Source: Bacteroidia bacterium
Lineage (GTDB): Bacteria; Bacteroidota; Bacteroidia; Bacteroidales; Prolixibacteraceae
Reading direction: 5' to 3'
Assembly (NCBI GenBank): GCA_026391315.1
Contig: JAPLDT010000036.1
Span: 1-37,090 of the forward strand
Length of the DNA stretch: 37,090 nucleotides
Below are positions 1-9,254 of this stretch, in pieces. Position numbers and translations under genes: made by a program. The notes under the pieces were generated by a model. That model saw only the letters and a list, made by a program, of their open reading frames with translations. It ran no database searches and was not told where the DNA came from. The number at the start of each line of letters is the position of its first letter. The first letter of the stretch is position 1.

Positions 1-779
1 ACAGGGCTATCCACACTGATACGGAACTATCTAAAAAAGACATTGTAATTGAGGAGAATGAAGCGCTGCTTCGTTTTTCTGGTGGTGATGCAAGAAAGTT
101 GCTTAACGTACTGGAGCTGGTTCTGAATGCCTCTGGAGAAGAACAAATTGTAGTTACCAACGACATGGTAACTGAGCGATTGCAAGAAAATCTCGCGCTT
201 TACGACAAGAATGGCGAGATGCATTACGACATCATATCCGCATTCATCAAAAGCATTCGCGGCGGTGATCCGGATGCTGCGGTATATTACCTTGCCAGGA
301 TGCTGGAGGGTGGAGAAGATGTGAAATTTATTGCCAGACGGTTGCTGATTCTTTCGGCAGAAGATGTAGGACTAGCCAACCCAAATGCCTTGCTACTGGC
401 GCAAAGCACGTTTGATGCAGTTCATAAAATTGGCATGCCTGAATCGAGGATCATCCTTTCGGAATGTACCATTTACCTGGCTACTTCACCAAAAAGCAAT
501 TCTGCATATGGAGCCATCGATGAGGCATTGGCAGAGGTAAAACTTTCAGGACACCTTCCGGTGCCTTTGCACCTGCGCAATGCCCCGACCAAACTGATGA
601 AAGATTTGGGGTATGGCAAAGAGTACAAATATGCGCACTCCTACGAAGGTCATTTTGTAGATCAGGATTTTCTTCCGGAGAAAATTAAAGAGAAACGATT
701 TTACAAGCCACAGCAAAACCCTACCGAAGAAAAAATCCTGGAGAGATTACGGCTATGGTGGAAAACACGATTCAGTTAG
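1..779 (+). CDS. rarA: RarA/MgsA replication-associated recombination ATPase, C-terminal part
   Basis: This is the 3' part of a gene that begins before the window; the frame is open from base 3. RarA (MgsA) is a clamp-loader-like AAA+ ATPase that acts at stalled replication forks. The Walker motifs lie outside the window. The visible part starts at the end of the AAA+ module, where the sensor-2 type motif SGGDARKLLN sits (bases about 81-110). The RarA C-terminal helical and tetramerisation region follows, with typical strings such as IKSIRGGDPDAAVYYLARML and SEDVGLANP-like (here AEDVGLANP). The end of the protein (YAHSYEGHFVDQDFLP) also matches the family. No neighbour appears to share an operon with it. 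Family assignment is firm; only the N-terminus is missing. Confidence 0.95.
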   Translation, partial: RAIHTDTELSKKDIVIEENEALLRFSGGDARKLLNVLELVLNASGEEQIVVTNDMVTERLQENLALYDKNGEMHYDIISAFIKSIRGGDPDAAVYYLARMLEGGEDVKFIARRLLILSAEDVGLANPNALLLAQSTFDAVHKIGMPESRIILSECTIYLATSPKSNSAYGAIDEALAEVKLSGHLPVPLHLRNAPTKLMKDLGYGKEYKYAHSYEGHFVDQDFLPEKIKEKRFYKPQQNPTEEKILERLRLWWKTRFS

Positions 780-901
780 CCATACAAATGATAATCAAAT
801 AGTTGATTGTATGTTTAGCGCTCATTTATGCCGATAATCCAAGCCTAATTCTCCCTCAAAAACCTTTCAAAACACTCATTCCATATGTCTTAACAATATT
901 T

Positions 902-946
902 AACTAACTTCTTAGTACTATAACTAATAAATTAGTTGTATATTTG
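902..946 (+). promoter_or_regulatory. Tandem BlaI-like operators and promoter of the blaI-M56 unit
   Basis: Two 16-bp sites of the form AACTA-N6-TAGTT lie at 902-917 (last base differs, TAGTA) and 922-937 (perfect arms). Their starts are 20 bp apart, so they sit on the same DNA face. One base after the second site comes TATATTTG (939-946), a match to the Bacteroidota -7 box TAnnTTTG. The same arrangement recurs at 2987-3031. BlaI/MecI repressors are known to bind short palindromes over their own promoters, so autoregulation by the downstream repressor is the natural inference. This promoter would give a leader of about 260 nt before the repressor start codon. That leader holds a 16-codon open frame at 989-1039 (M-M-R-T-K-K-L-F-L-A...) of unknown meaning. 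Confidence 0.75.
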
Positions 947-1055
947 TTTTGTATTAATCGTTTTGCGCAAAACATCCTAAAAATTTGAATGATGAGAACA
1001 AAAAAATTATTCCTCGCAACGCACGATCTGAGAGTTTAGATTTTTTTTAGACTTT

Positions 1056-1075
1056 AAAACTAATTTTTTAGTTTT
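1056..1075 (+). promoter_or_regulatory. Third AACTA-N6-TAGTT operator-like site in the blaI leader
   Basis: AAAACTAA and TTAGTTTT form perfect 8-bp arms around TTTT. The inner 16 bases (1058-1073) match the AACTA-N6-TAGTT form seen upstream. A second possible -7 box, TAATTTTG, follows at 1098-1105, so this may mark a second regulated promoter. Alternatively, the AT-only hairpin followed by T residues could act as a weak attenuator in the leader RNA. Nothing in the sequence decides between these. Confidence 0.5.
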
Positions 1076-1212
1076 TTAACGAAAGAAATAGTTATAATAA
1101 TTTTGATTCCACATTTCCATTTTTTAACTTTGTTTGCAGGTCATTTTAACTGATAATGAATCATATTATTTGCTAAATGGCAATTGCGATAAATTAAATA
1201 AGCACTCTACGA

Positions 1213-1587
1213 ATGAAAGAACTGACCCGCGCTGAAGAGCAACTGATGCAAATACTCTGGAAAATGAAAAAAGGGTTTATCAAAGACCTGATTGACAAGA
1301 TTCCTGAGCCAAAACCTGCATACAATACGGTTTCAACTTTTATTCGGATTATGGAAAAAAAAGGATTTGTCGGACATACCGCATATGGGAAAACGCACGA
1401 GTATTATCCATTGATCTCTAAGAAAGAGTATACCAAACTATTCATGAAAGGATTGATCAAAAATTATTTTAGTAACTCTTTTCAGGAAATGGTCTCTTTC
1501 TTTGCCAAAGAGGATAAAATGAGCATAAGTGAGCTTGAAAAGCTATTACAGGAGGTTAAAAAAGATTTGGAAAGCGAAAAAAAGTAA
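1213..1587 (+). CDS. BlaI/MecI/CopY-family winged-helix repressor
   Basis: The 124-residue protein has the size and layout of the BlaI/MecI family. An N-terminal winged-helix domain begins MKELTRAEEQLMQILWKM and has a recognition-helix region around residues 34-60 (PAYNTVSTFIRIMEKKGFV). The wing follows (YGKTHEYYPLIS). The C-terminal 50 residues form a charged helical dimerisation part. In this family a partner M56 protease triggers cleavage of the repressor and derepression of the operon. The next gene, four bases downstream, encodes exactly such an M56 protein. The operator-like sites upstream of this gene and of the TPR gene suggest it controls both units. There is no sign of a beta-lactamase, so a link to antibiotic resistance should not be assumed. 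Confidence 0.92.
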   Translation: MKELTRAEEQLMQILWKMKKGFIKDLIDKIPEPKPAYNTVSTFIRIMEKKGFVGHTAYGKTHEYYPLISKKEYTKLFMKGLIKNYFSNSFQEMVSFFAKEDKMSISELEKLLQEVKKDLESEKK

Positions 1588-1591
1588 AGTC

Positions 1592-2887
1592 ATGAGCACA
1601 ACAGTTATAAATTTTGTATTTGAATCAGGTGTCAGCCTGATCATCTTCACATTGGTTTACTTACTGTTCCTCCGCAAGGAGACTTTCTTCATGCTTAACC
1701 GGATCTATTTGATGGCAGCGGTTCTATTCTCCGTCTTGCTTCCTTTCATTCATTTTCAAGCGAATAGCACGTTGCCATCCGTCATGTTGGGCGAAGTCAC
1801 TGTCACGGCTATGAGATATCAGAATCTGCTGCAAACTGTAACCGTTTATGGAAGCAGGATATCCGGTACATTTGAGCAAACAATCCGGTCAATCGGGTTG
1901 ATCAGGTTTATCTACCTGTCGGGGACAGCATTTTTTCTCCTTCTGTTTTTATGCCGGTTATTGCAGATTACCTTGTTGATACTGCACAACGAAAGTGAAC
2001 GAAAAGACGGGATCAGGATTGTAAAAATCGACCGTGACACTACTCCATTTTCTTTTTTCAATTTCGTTTTCATCAACAGGAATTATTTGGATAGTCCCGG
2101 AATGAAAGAGATGGTTGCTCACGAAACCGAACATGTCAGACAAGGACACTCCTTCGATGTACTGATTTTAGAGTTGTTAACTATTTCACAATGGTTTAAC
2201 CCTTTTATCTGGCTTTTAAAAAGATCTATAAGGGAAAACCATGAATTTCTTGCCGACCACGGCGTATTAAAACCTGGTGTTAGCTCAGCGGCCTACCGAT
2301 TGTTGTTATTGGGCCGCTCTTTTGAGCAGCAACCAGTGATTGCAAATAATTTCAATTACTCCTTAACCAAAATTCGTATCAAAATGATAACTCAAATAAA
2401 ATCATCCAAAACAGCTGCCTTGAAACTTTCGCTGGGACTTATGGTAACTGCCGCATTACTCATGAGTTTTGCCTTCGACAAAGAGCAATACCCCATTCAA
2501 GACAACACGTCTGTCAATCAATCAACTGAAACGGTAGCAAGCAATCAACAAAAGGCAACACAAACAAAAGATCAGATTTTTACGATTGTAGATCAGATGC
2601 CTGAGTTCCCGGGCGGAGAATATGCTTTAAGGACCTACATCGGGAAAAACATCAAATATCCGGATGATGCCGTGAAAGCTGGAATCAAAGGTAAAGTGTT
2701 TGTATCGTTTGTTATTGATAAAAATGGAAACGTGATGAATCCCAAAATTGTCAGAAGCGTAAGCCCCAGTATCGACAAAGAGGCGCTCCGGGTTATTGGC
2801 ACTTTGCCCAAATGGACTCCTGGTAAAAATAAAGGCAAAATTGTGGCTGTTTCGTACACAGTCCCAATCAGTTTTGCATTGAAATAA
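1592..2887 (+). CDS. BlaR1-type M56 membrane metalloprotease fused to a TonB C-terminal domain
   Basis: The start at 1592 is preferred over an upstream ATG at 1529, because it follows the repressor stop by four bases and gives the usual M56 N-terminus. The 431-residue protein has membrane segments near residues 7-27, 38-55, 104-132 and 280-296. A zinc protease motif HETEH lies at 177-181, with a third ligand region NHEFLAD near 216-222. After the last membrane segment, a linker leads to a TonB C-terminal fold (about 335-431) that contains YPDDAVKAGIKGKVFVSF. In BlaR1 this position holds a penicillin-sensing domain, so the input here is different. TonB domains contact TonB boxes of outer-membrane receptors; a receptor-like barrel is encoded in the next unit. 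Signal sensing and repressor inactivation are inferred from the family. Confidence 0.9.
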   Translation: MSTTVINFVFESGVSLIIFTLVYLLFLRKETFFMLNRIYLMAAVLFSVLLPFIHFQANSTLPSVMLGEVTVTAMRYQNLLQTVTVYGSRISGTFEQTIRSIGLIRFIYLSGTAFFLLLFLCRLLQITLLILHNESERKDGIRIVKIDRDTTPFSFFNFVFINRNYLDSPGMKEMVAHETEHVRQGHSFDVLILELLTISQWFNPFIWLLKRSIRENHEFLADHGVLKPGVSSAAYRLLLLGRSFEQQPVIANNFNYSLTKIRIKMITQIKSSKTAALKLSLGLMVTAALLMSFAFDKEQYPIQDNTSVNQSTETVASNQQKATQTKDQIFTIVDQMPEFPGGEYALRTYIGKNIKYPDDAVKAGIKGKVFVSFVIDKNGNVMNPKIVRSVSPSIDKEALRVIGTLPKWTPGKNKGKIVAVSYTVPISFALK

Positions 2888-2898
2888 TCCTGAACTGC

Positions 2899-2946
2899 TT
2901 ATTCCGTTCTGGAAATGGTTAATTCCGGAACGGAATAAATTTTTTC
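2899..2946 (+). terminator. Rho-independent terminator after the M56 gene
   Basis: A 14-bp stem (TTATTCCGTTCTGG at 2899-2912 with CCGGAACGGAATAA at 2925-2938, one G-U pair) has a 12-nt loop and is followed by a T run (2940-2945). It separates the repressor/protease unit from the next promoter. Confidence 0.85.
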
Positions 2947-2986
2947 CAAATTTTAACATAACATTGTGCTTGGTTTAACACAATTT

Positions 2987-3031
2987 AACTACTATCATAG
3001 TTGCACGACTAATTAAATAGTTCTATATTTG
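2987..3031 (+). promoter_or_regulatory. Tandem BlaI-like operators and promoter of the TPR-receptor unit
   Basis: AACTACTATCATAGTT (2987-3002) and GACTAATTAAATAGTT (3007-3022) both fit AACTA-N6-TAGTT, with one mismatch in the second. They are 20 bp apart, and TATATTTG (3024-3031) follows after one base. A TTG at 3001-3003 lies 20 bp upstream of that box, about where a -33 element is expected. The geometry is identical to 902-946, so control by the same repressor is likely. Confidence 0.75.
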
Positions 3032-3087
3032 AATTGGCTTTACCTACAACCTTATAAAACGAAGGGAACTTAACCAATTCTTTTAAC

Positions 3088-4326
3088 ATGTTTAGAATAT
3101 TGAAAATATCAGTTCTGATTTTTCTGCCATTTTATTCATTTGCCCAGAAAATTGATCAACTGAATCAAAACACTCAGAACAGCAAAGAATTGCATGTAAT
3201 TGATTCATTACTATTAAAAAATGAAGCTAACCCCGATCTTTACCTGAAACAGGGAATGATTCTGGAAAAAGAATATAAATATTCAAAAGCTCTGAAATCT
3301 TTTGAAAATGCCTACCTGTTCGACTCTACCAACACAATCATTATCAGCGAACTTGCCGAAACAAATAACAATCTCGGCAATTACCGCCAGGCCCTACCCT
3401 ATTATAAAAAACTATTTGATCTTGACACTTTAAATACCATAAATGCGATCAGGCTTTCCAGGGCATTTTTTAACATCAGAAATTACCAAGAGCCTTATCA
3501 AATTCTTCTCAGCGTTTATCAACGCGACAGCAGCAATGTTTATGTAAGCAAACAACTCGCCTTTTCGGCCATGCGAACCGGTAACGACAGCCTGGCCATT
3601 GAACTATACAGGAGAATTATCCCTCAAAACCCAACAGACCTAAATAACTACACCAACCTTGCCTCTCTGTACCAAATACAGAACTTGTATGATCAAGCAT
3701 TTGAAACACTTGAAAGTGGAATATCTGCCTTCCCGGAAGAGACCTTTCTTCTCAACAGACTTGGAGACCTGCATTACTCCAAAAGAATCTACAAAAAAGC
3801 AATTGTACCCTACGAAAAGCTTCTTGCAACAGGGGATTCCTTACCTGGTGTGATCAAAAATCTTGGGATCAGCTATTATTACGAAAAGGAGTTCAAAAAA
3901 GGGATCGAATTGCTTGAAAAGAGTCTAATGCTTGTACCAAATGATCCGGTAGCCGGCCTTTTTATCGGGTTATGCTACAAGAATCTGAAAGATAACAATC
4001 AGAGCCTGGTTTACCTTAATTTTGCCGCCAAAATTGGTATACCCTCTTATATGTCAGACATATACAATCAATTGGGCAATATCTATACCGAAAAAAAAAT
4101 ATATGGAAAGTCTGTTGAGTTTCTTAAAAAAGCTTATCAATTGGATTCAACCAAAGTCGATATCCTATTTAAAATAGCCAACAACTATGATCTCTGGTTA
4201 ACAAAAGACAAATCCCTGGCACTACGGTACTACAATGCCTATTTAAAATCAGAAAAAGAGAAAAGTGATTACCATCAGCAACTTACCAGGTATGCCCTGG
4301 ATCGAAAACAAAAAATCAAGAAGTAA
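3088..4326 (+). CDS. Exported tetratricopeptide-repeat protein
   Basis: The 412-residue protein begins with a signal peptide (MFRILKISVLIFLPFYSFAQ, likely cut after residue 20). The rest consists of consecutive helix pairs of the TPR type, for example near residues 48-80 (LYLKQGMILEKEYKYSKALK), 86-120, 185-215 and 325-355 (YNQLGNIYTEKKIYGKSVEF). Such repeats usually serve as protein-binding scaffolds; a periplasmic location is inferred from the signal peptide. It is the first gene of a two-gene unit, 32 bp ahead of the outer-membrane barrel gene, and sits behind the tandem operator promoter. It may help assemble or regulate the receptor. No enzymatic motif is visible. Confidence 0.88.
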   Translation: MFRILKISVLIFLPFYSFAQKIDQLNQNTQNSKELHVIDSLLLKNEANPDLYLKQGMILEKEYKYSKALKSFENAYLFDSTNTIIISELAETNNNLGNYRQALPYYKKLFDLDTLNTINAIRLSRAFFNIRNYQEPYQILLSVYQRDSSNVYVSKQLAFSAMRTGNDSLAIELYRRIIPQNPTDLNNYTNLASLYQIQNLYDQAFETLESGISAFPEETFLLNRLGDLHYSKRIYKKAIVPYEKLLATGDSLPGVIKNLGISYYYEKEFKKGIELLEKSLMLVPNDPVAGLFIGLCYKNLKDNNQSLVYLNFAAKIGIPSYMSDIYNQLGNIYTEKKIYGKSVEFLKKAYQLDSTKVDILFKIANNYDLWLTKDKSLALRYYNAYLKSEKEKSDYHQQLTRYALDRKQKIKK

Positions 4327-4358
4327 ATGAAGAATTAATCCATTTCAAATTAAACAAG

Positions 4359-6845
4359 ATGACAAAAAAAAACCGAAACCTAAAAACAGCTATTTTCATT
4401 TTCAACTTACTCAGTTTTACATTTCTCTCCAACCACCTTCTGGCCTCCTCACCATTGGGGAAATTCCAGGTAAAAGGTGTTGTTACAGAATCAGAATCGG
4501 GAAAGACTATCCCCTATTCTACCATTACAGTTCAAAATAACAAAGGCATCATCAAGCGTCTGGCCAGCGATGTAAACGGAAAATTTGATTTTACTGTCGA
4601 TTCCATTGGAAAGTATGTAATTGTAATACAATCCATTGGATTTCAATCAAGCAGAAATAACATCAGTATTGATGCAAAAACCATAAAGACTGAACTTGGA
4701 ACCATTAAACTATTGACCGGAAGCGAAAAAATCGGAGAGGTTGAAGTGGTTGCCCAGAAACCACTGGTAAGGACTGAGGTGGATAAAATCATCTATAGTA
4801 TTGAAGCCGATCCGGAGGCAAAAACCACAAATGCCCTTGAAATGCTCCGAAAGATACCGCTTGTAACGGTTGATGGAGAGGACAATATTCAAGTTAAAGG
4901 GGCCTCAAATTTCAAAATATTATTGAACGGCAAGAACTCTTCCATGTTGTCACAAAATCCCAAAGATGTATTAAGAAGCCTGCCGGCGAATACCATCAAA
5001 GACATTGAAGTCATCACCAATCCCTCCTCTAAATATGAGGCAGAAGGCACCGGAGGGATCATCAATATCATCACCACCAAAAAACAACTGGATGGTCTAA
5101 TGGGAAGGGTAAATGCTGGAGTTGATTCCCGGGGAGGTTACAGCGGGGGGATTTATGCTACCTCAAAAATCAAAAAATTCGGATTTTCACTCAATTACTC
5201 ATACAACAAATTTATTCAGCCAACAAATGAAAATTACTCGAGCCGCGAAAATTTGTTGAGTACAACCAACAGATATTCTGAATCTTCTGGATTCAATAAA
5301 TACAATGGTACTTCCAAAATGGCTATGGGAGAGGCAAGTTATGAAATAGATTCCCTAAATCTTATTAGTCTTTCATTCTGGGGGTATACAGGTGATTATA
5401 CGTCAAACGGAGAACAGAATACACGTGATTTTGATGTAAACAATACGCTTACCAGACAGCTCAACAACCTATCAAATTCAACAAACAGCCGCGGAAGTCT
5501 TTCCGGCAATATAGATTATCAACGTACGTTTAAAAAGCCGGATAAATCATTTACTGTATCCTATAAACTTGACAGGTCGCCCATGAATACGGACGGTGAG
5601 AACGCAATAGACGGAATACTCAACTACAACTCCTACCGCCAACGATCTGCCAATGATGCTTCAGGTACCGAGCACACTTTTCAACTAGACTATTATGATC
5701 CGCTGACAAAGATGCACCAGATCGAAAGCGGGGTTAAATATATTTTGCGGCAAAACATTAGCAATTCGAATATTCTTCGCTATGATGCAACACAGAATGA
5801 GTGGATCCAGGATATAGCCCGTAATAACAAGCTAGATTATGACCAACATATTTTTGGGGTCTATGCCGGATATGTAATAAAATTCAAGAAGGTTAGCATC
5901 AAAACGGGCTTGAGGGCCGAAGGAACCTTTAACGATGGTTATTTTAGTTCAATAAAGGATACGACATTTAGAAACAGGCTGTTCAATATTATTCCTTATT
6001 TAACTATCTCAAAAAATTTGGACAAGGGTCAGAATGTCAAATTATCTTATACACAAAGGCTTTCCAGACCAAGTATTTACTATCTGAATCCATATATCAA
6101 CGATACGGATCCATTAAATATCAATTATGGCAACCCTAATCTTGATGCAGAAGTCTCACATACTTTCGACCTTTCATACGGAAAATTCTCAAATAAATAC
6201 AACATTAACCTTAGTTTGAATGGCGCCCTGACGAATAATTCGATCGTATCGCTGCAAACCATTAACGCTTCAGGCGTAAAGACAACTACCTATAAAAATA
6301 TTGGCAAAAACCAAAATTTCGGCGGTTATCTCTATGGTTCCCTCAAGCCAAACAACAAATTCACTATCAGTACAAATGTAGGGATCAGATACACCATTCT
6401 CGAAAGCAATGACGGCCGCAACCTGAAAAATGAGGGATTTTCCTACAACGGGTCACTCAATATGCGTTATACGCTGTGGAAAAACGGGTCTATCTCCGGC
6501 TATGGCGGAGTTTACTCGCCAAGTATCATGCTGCAGGGGAAATCCTCTATGTTCTGGTTTACAAATATCAATGCTTCACAGGAATTATTCAAAAAGAAAT
6601 TCACCGCAACACTTTCTGTATCAGACCCATTCAGGAGCGAAGTCAAGTATGAATCTACCATTAACGATCCAACATTTAATCAAAAAAGTACTTACCTTTA
6701 TTCGAACAGGATGATAAGGGTGAACCTCTCCTACCGGTTTGGACAGATAAAAGGTGAAATTAAAAAAGCAAAACGCGGAATTAAAAACGACGACGTTAAA
6801 AGCGGTGAAAGCGGCACAGGAGGAGGGCAAAGTACTCAGCAATAA
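4359..6845 (+). CDS. Outer-membrane beta-barrel receptor with carboxypeptidase-like regulatory and plug domains
   Basis: The 828-residue protein has a signal peptide (about 1-29, ending LLASS). Next come a carboxypeptidase-D regulatory-like beta-sandwich (about 37-122, with VKGVVTESESGKTIPYSTIT), a TonB-receptor plug (about 125-240, with VEVVAQKPLVRTEVDKIIY and ITNPSSKYEAEGTGGIINII) and a long beta-barrel. This order fits the Bacteroidota family-3 outer-membrane barrel proteins (PF14905), related to TonB-dependent receptors but distinct from SusC. The last 30 residues are a charged, Gly/Ser-rich tail instead of the usual terminal aromatic strand, which is odd. The substrate cannot be read from the sequence. 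Co-regulation with the BlaI/M56-TonB pair suggests a signal-linked uptake or envelope-stress role; that is inference. Confidence 0.88.
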   Translation: MTKKNRNLKTAIFIFNLLSFTFLSNHLLASSPLGKFQVKGVVTESESGKTIPYSTITVQNNKGIIKRLASDVNGKFDFTVDSIGKYVIVIQSIGFQSSRNNISIDAKTIKTELGTIKLLTGSEKIGEVEVVAQKPLVRTEVDKIIYSIEADPEAKTTNALEMLRKIPLVTVDGEDNIQVKGASNFKILLNGKNSSMLSQNPKDVLRSLPANTIKDIEVITNPSSKYEAEGTGGIINIITTKKQLDGLMGRVNAGVDSRGGYSGGIYATSKIKKFGFSLNYSYNKFIQPTNENYSSRENLLSTTNRYSESSGFNKYNGTSKMAMGEASYEIDSLNLISLSFWGYTGDYTSNGEQNTRDFDVNNTLTRQLNNLSNSTNSRGSLSGNIDYQRTFKKPDKSFTVSYKLDRSPMNTDGENAIDGILNYNSYRQRSANDASGTEHTFQLDYYDPLTKMHQIESGVKYILRQNISNSNILRYDATQNEWIQDIARNNKLDYDQHIFGVYAGYVIKFKKVSIKTGLRAEGTFNDGYFSSIKDTTFRNRLFNIIPYLTISKNLDKGQNVKLSYTQRLSRPSIYYLNPYINDTDPLNINYGNPNLDAEVSHTFDLSYGKFSNKYNINLSLNGALTNNSIVSLQTINASGVKTTTYKNIGKNQNFGGYLYGSLKPNNKFTISTNVGIRYTILESNDGRNLKNEGFSYNGSLNMRYTLWKNGSISGYGGVYSPSIMLQGKSSMFWFTNINASQELFKKKFTATLSVSDPFRSEVKYESTINDPTFNQKSTYLYSNRMIRVNLSYRFGQIKGEIKKAKRGIKNDDVKSGESGTGGGQSTQQ

Positions 6846-6866
6846 TTCAGGTACTGTGTAACTTAA

Positions 6867-7784
6867 TTAGCTGATATTCTGAATATCATATGGTGTTTCC
6901 TGATAAACATAGTAATTGAGCCAGTTCATGAAAAGGAGGTTGGCATGGGATCTCCAGCTCAGAATTGGCCTTGATTCCGGATTGTCGTGAGGGTAATAAT
7001 TCTTTGGAACCTCAATGGGCAGACCCTTTTCCGAATCGCGTTTGTACTCTCTGTCCAAAGTTCTCAGAGAATATTCAGGATGTCCGGTGACAAATATTTG
7101 CTTGCCATTTTCGGCTATGGCCATGTAAACACCCGCCTGATCTGACACAGAGAGAATTTTAACGCCGGGAACAGAGGCAAAATCCTTCGCTTTCAATTCT
7201 GTATGACGGGAGTGAGGCGCCCTGTAAATATCATCAAAACCCCTGAAAAGAGGAAGTTTCTTGTCGGTAACAGTATGATCAAATACACCAAACATCTTCT
7301 TACCCAAAGGATATTTGGGTATTCCGTAATGGTGGTAGAGTCCGGCCTGTGAGGCCCAACAGATAAACATGGTAGAAGTAACATGCTGATGGGCCCAGTC
7401 AAATATTTCGCGGATCTCATCCCAATAGTCTACCTCTTCAAAAGGCAGATGTTCGACTGGTGCGCCTGTGATGATCATTCCGTCAAATTTCTTCTTTTTA
7501 ATCTGTTCGAAAGTCAGGTAGAACGATTTCAAATGATCTTTTGAGGTGTTTTTTGGGGTATGCCCTTCAATCTGCAAAAAATCAATCTCTATCTGAAGCG
7601 GAGTGTTGGAAAGCAACCGAAGCAGATCTGTTTCGGTTGCAATCTTCAATGGCATCAAATTTAGAATCACAATCTTTAACGGACGAATATCCTGGTGCTC
7701 GGCCCTTGTCTGGTCGATCACAAAAATGTTTTCTTCTCTCAACAAATCGATGGCAGGTAATCCATCCGGCAGATTCAAAGGCAT
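6867..7784 (-). CDS. metA: Homoserine O-acetyltransferase, MetA type
   Basis: The 305-residue protein matches the MetA family in length and motifs. The catalytic Cys142 lies in FICWASQAGL, and His235 and Glu237 lie in FVTGHPEYSL. Residue 111 is Glu (TGAPVEHLPFEE). In characterised family members Glu111 goes with acetyl-CoA use and Gly111 with succinyl-CoA use, so this enzyme probably makes O-acetylhomoserine. This fits the neighbouring metY, whose enzyme uses that substrate. It is the last gene of the minus-strand lysC-metY-metA unit. The 126-bp gap to metY holds an inverted repeat (AATACCCA at 7841-7848 and TGGGTATT at 7884-7891). It also holds a possible -7 box on the minus strand (7901-7908), so metA may have some independent expression. 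Confidence 0.95.
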   Translation of the reverse strand: MPLNLPDGLPAIDLLREENIFVIDQTRAEHQDIRPLKIVILNLMPLKIATETDLLRLLSNTPLQIEIDFLQIEGHTPKNTSKDHLKSFYLTFEQIKKKKFDGMIITGAPVEHLPFEEVDYWDEIREIFDWAHQHVTSTMFICWASQAGLYHHYGIPKYPLGKKMFGVFDHTVTDKKLPLFRGFDDIYRAPHSRHTELKAKDFASVPGVKILSVSDQAGVYMAIAENGKQIFVTGHPEYSLRTLDREYKRDSEKGLPIEVPKNYYPHDNPESRPILSWRSHANLLFMNWLNYYVYQETPYDIQNIS

Positions 7785-7910
7785 AACTCAAAATTTTATA
7801 ATGTCATGTGTATATAATTTGTTTTTCAATTGCCACATGGAATACCCACATAATCATTTTCGGTAAGTGTGAAAATTTTCTCATGGGTATTTCAATGTTT
7901 CAAAAATAAC

Positions 7911-9224
<1,314 letters not shown>

Positions 9225-9254
9225 TTAATTGATTATTGATTTAAATATTTGTTT

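Noticed and set aside
922-937. Beta-lactam resistance operon
   Set aside because: The repressor/protease pair is BlaI/BlaR-like, but there is no penicillin-binding sensor domain and no beta-lactamase; the MBL-fold protein at 21827 is unlinked and of another subfamily.
1529-1591. Upstream ATG that would extend the M56 protein by 21 residues
   Set aside because: It overlaps the repressor gene by about 60 bp and adds a Lys/Arg-rich stretch before the first membrane helix. The ATG at 1592 has normal operon spacing and gives the usual family N-terminus.
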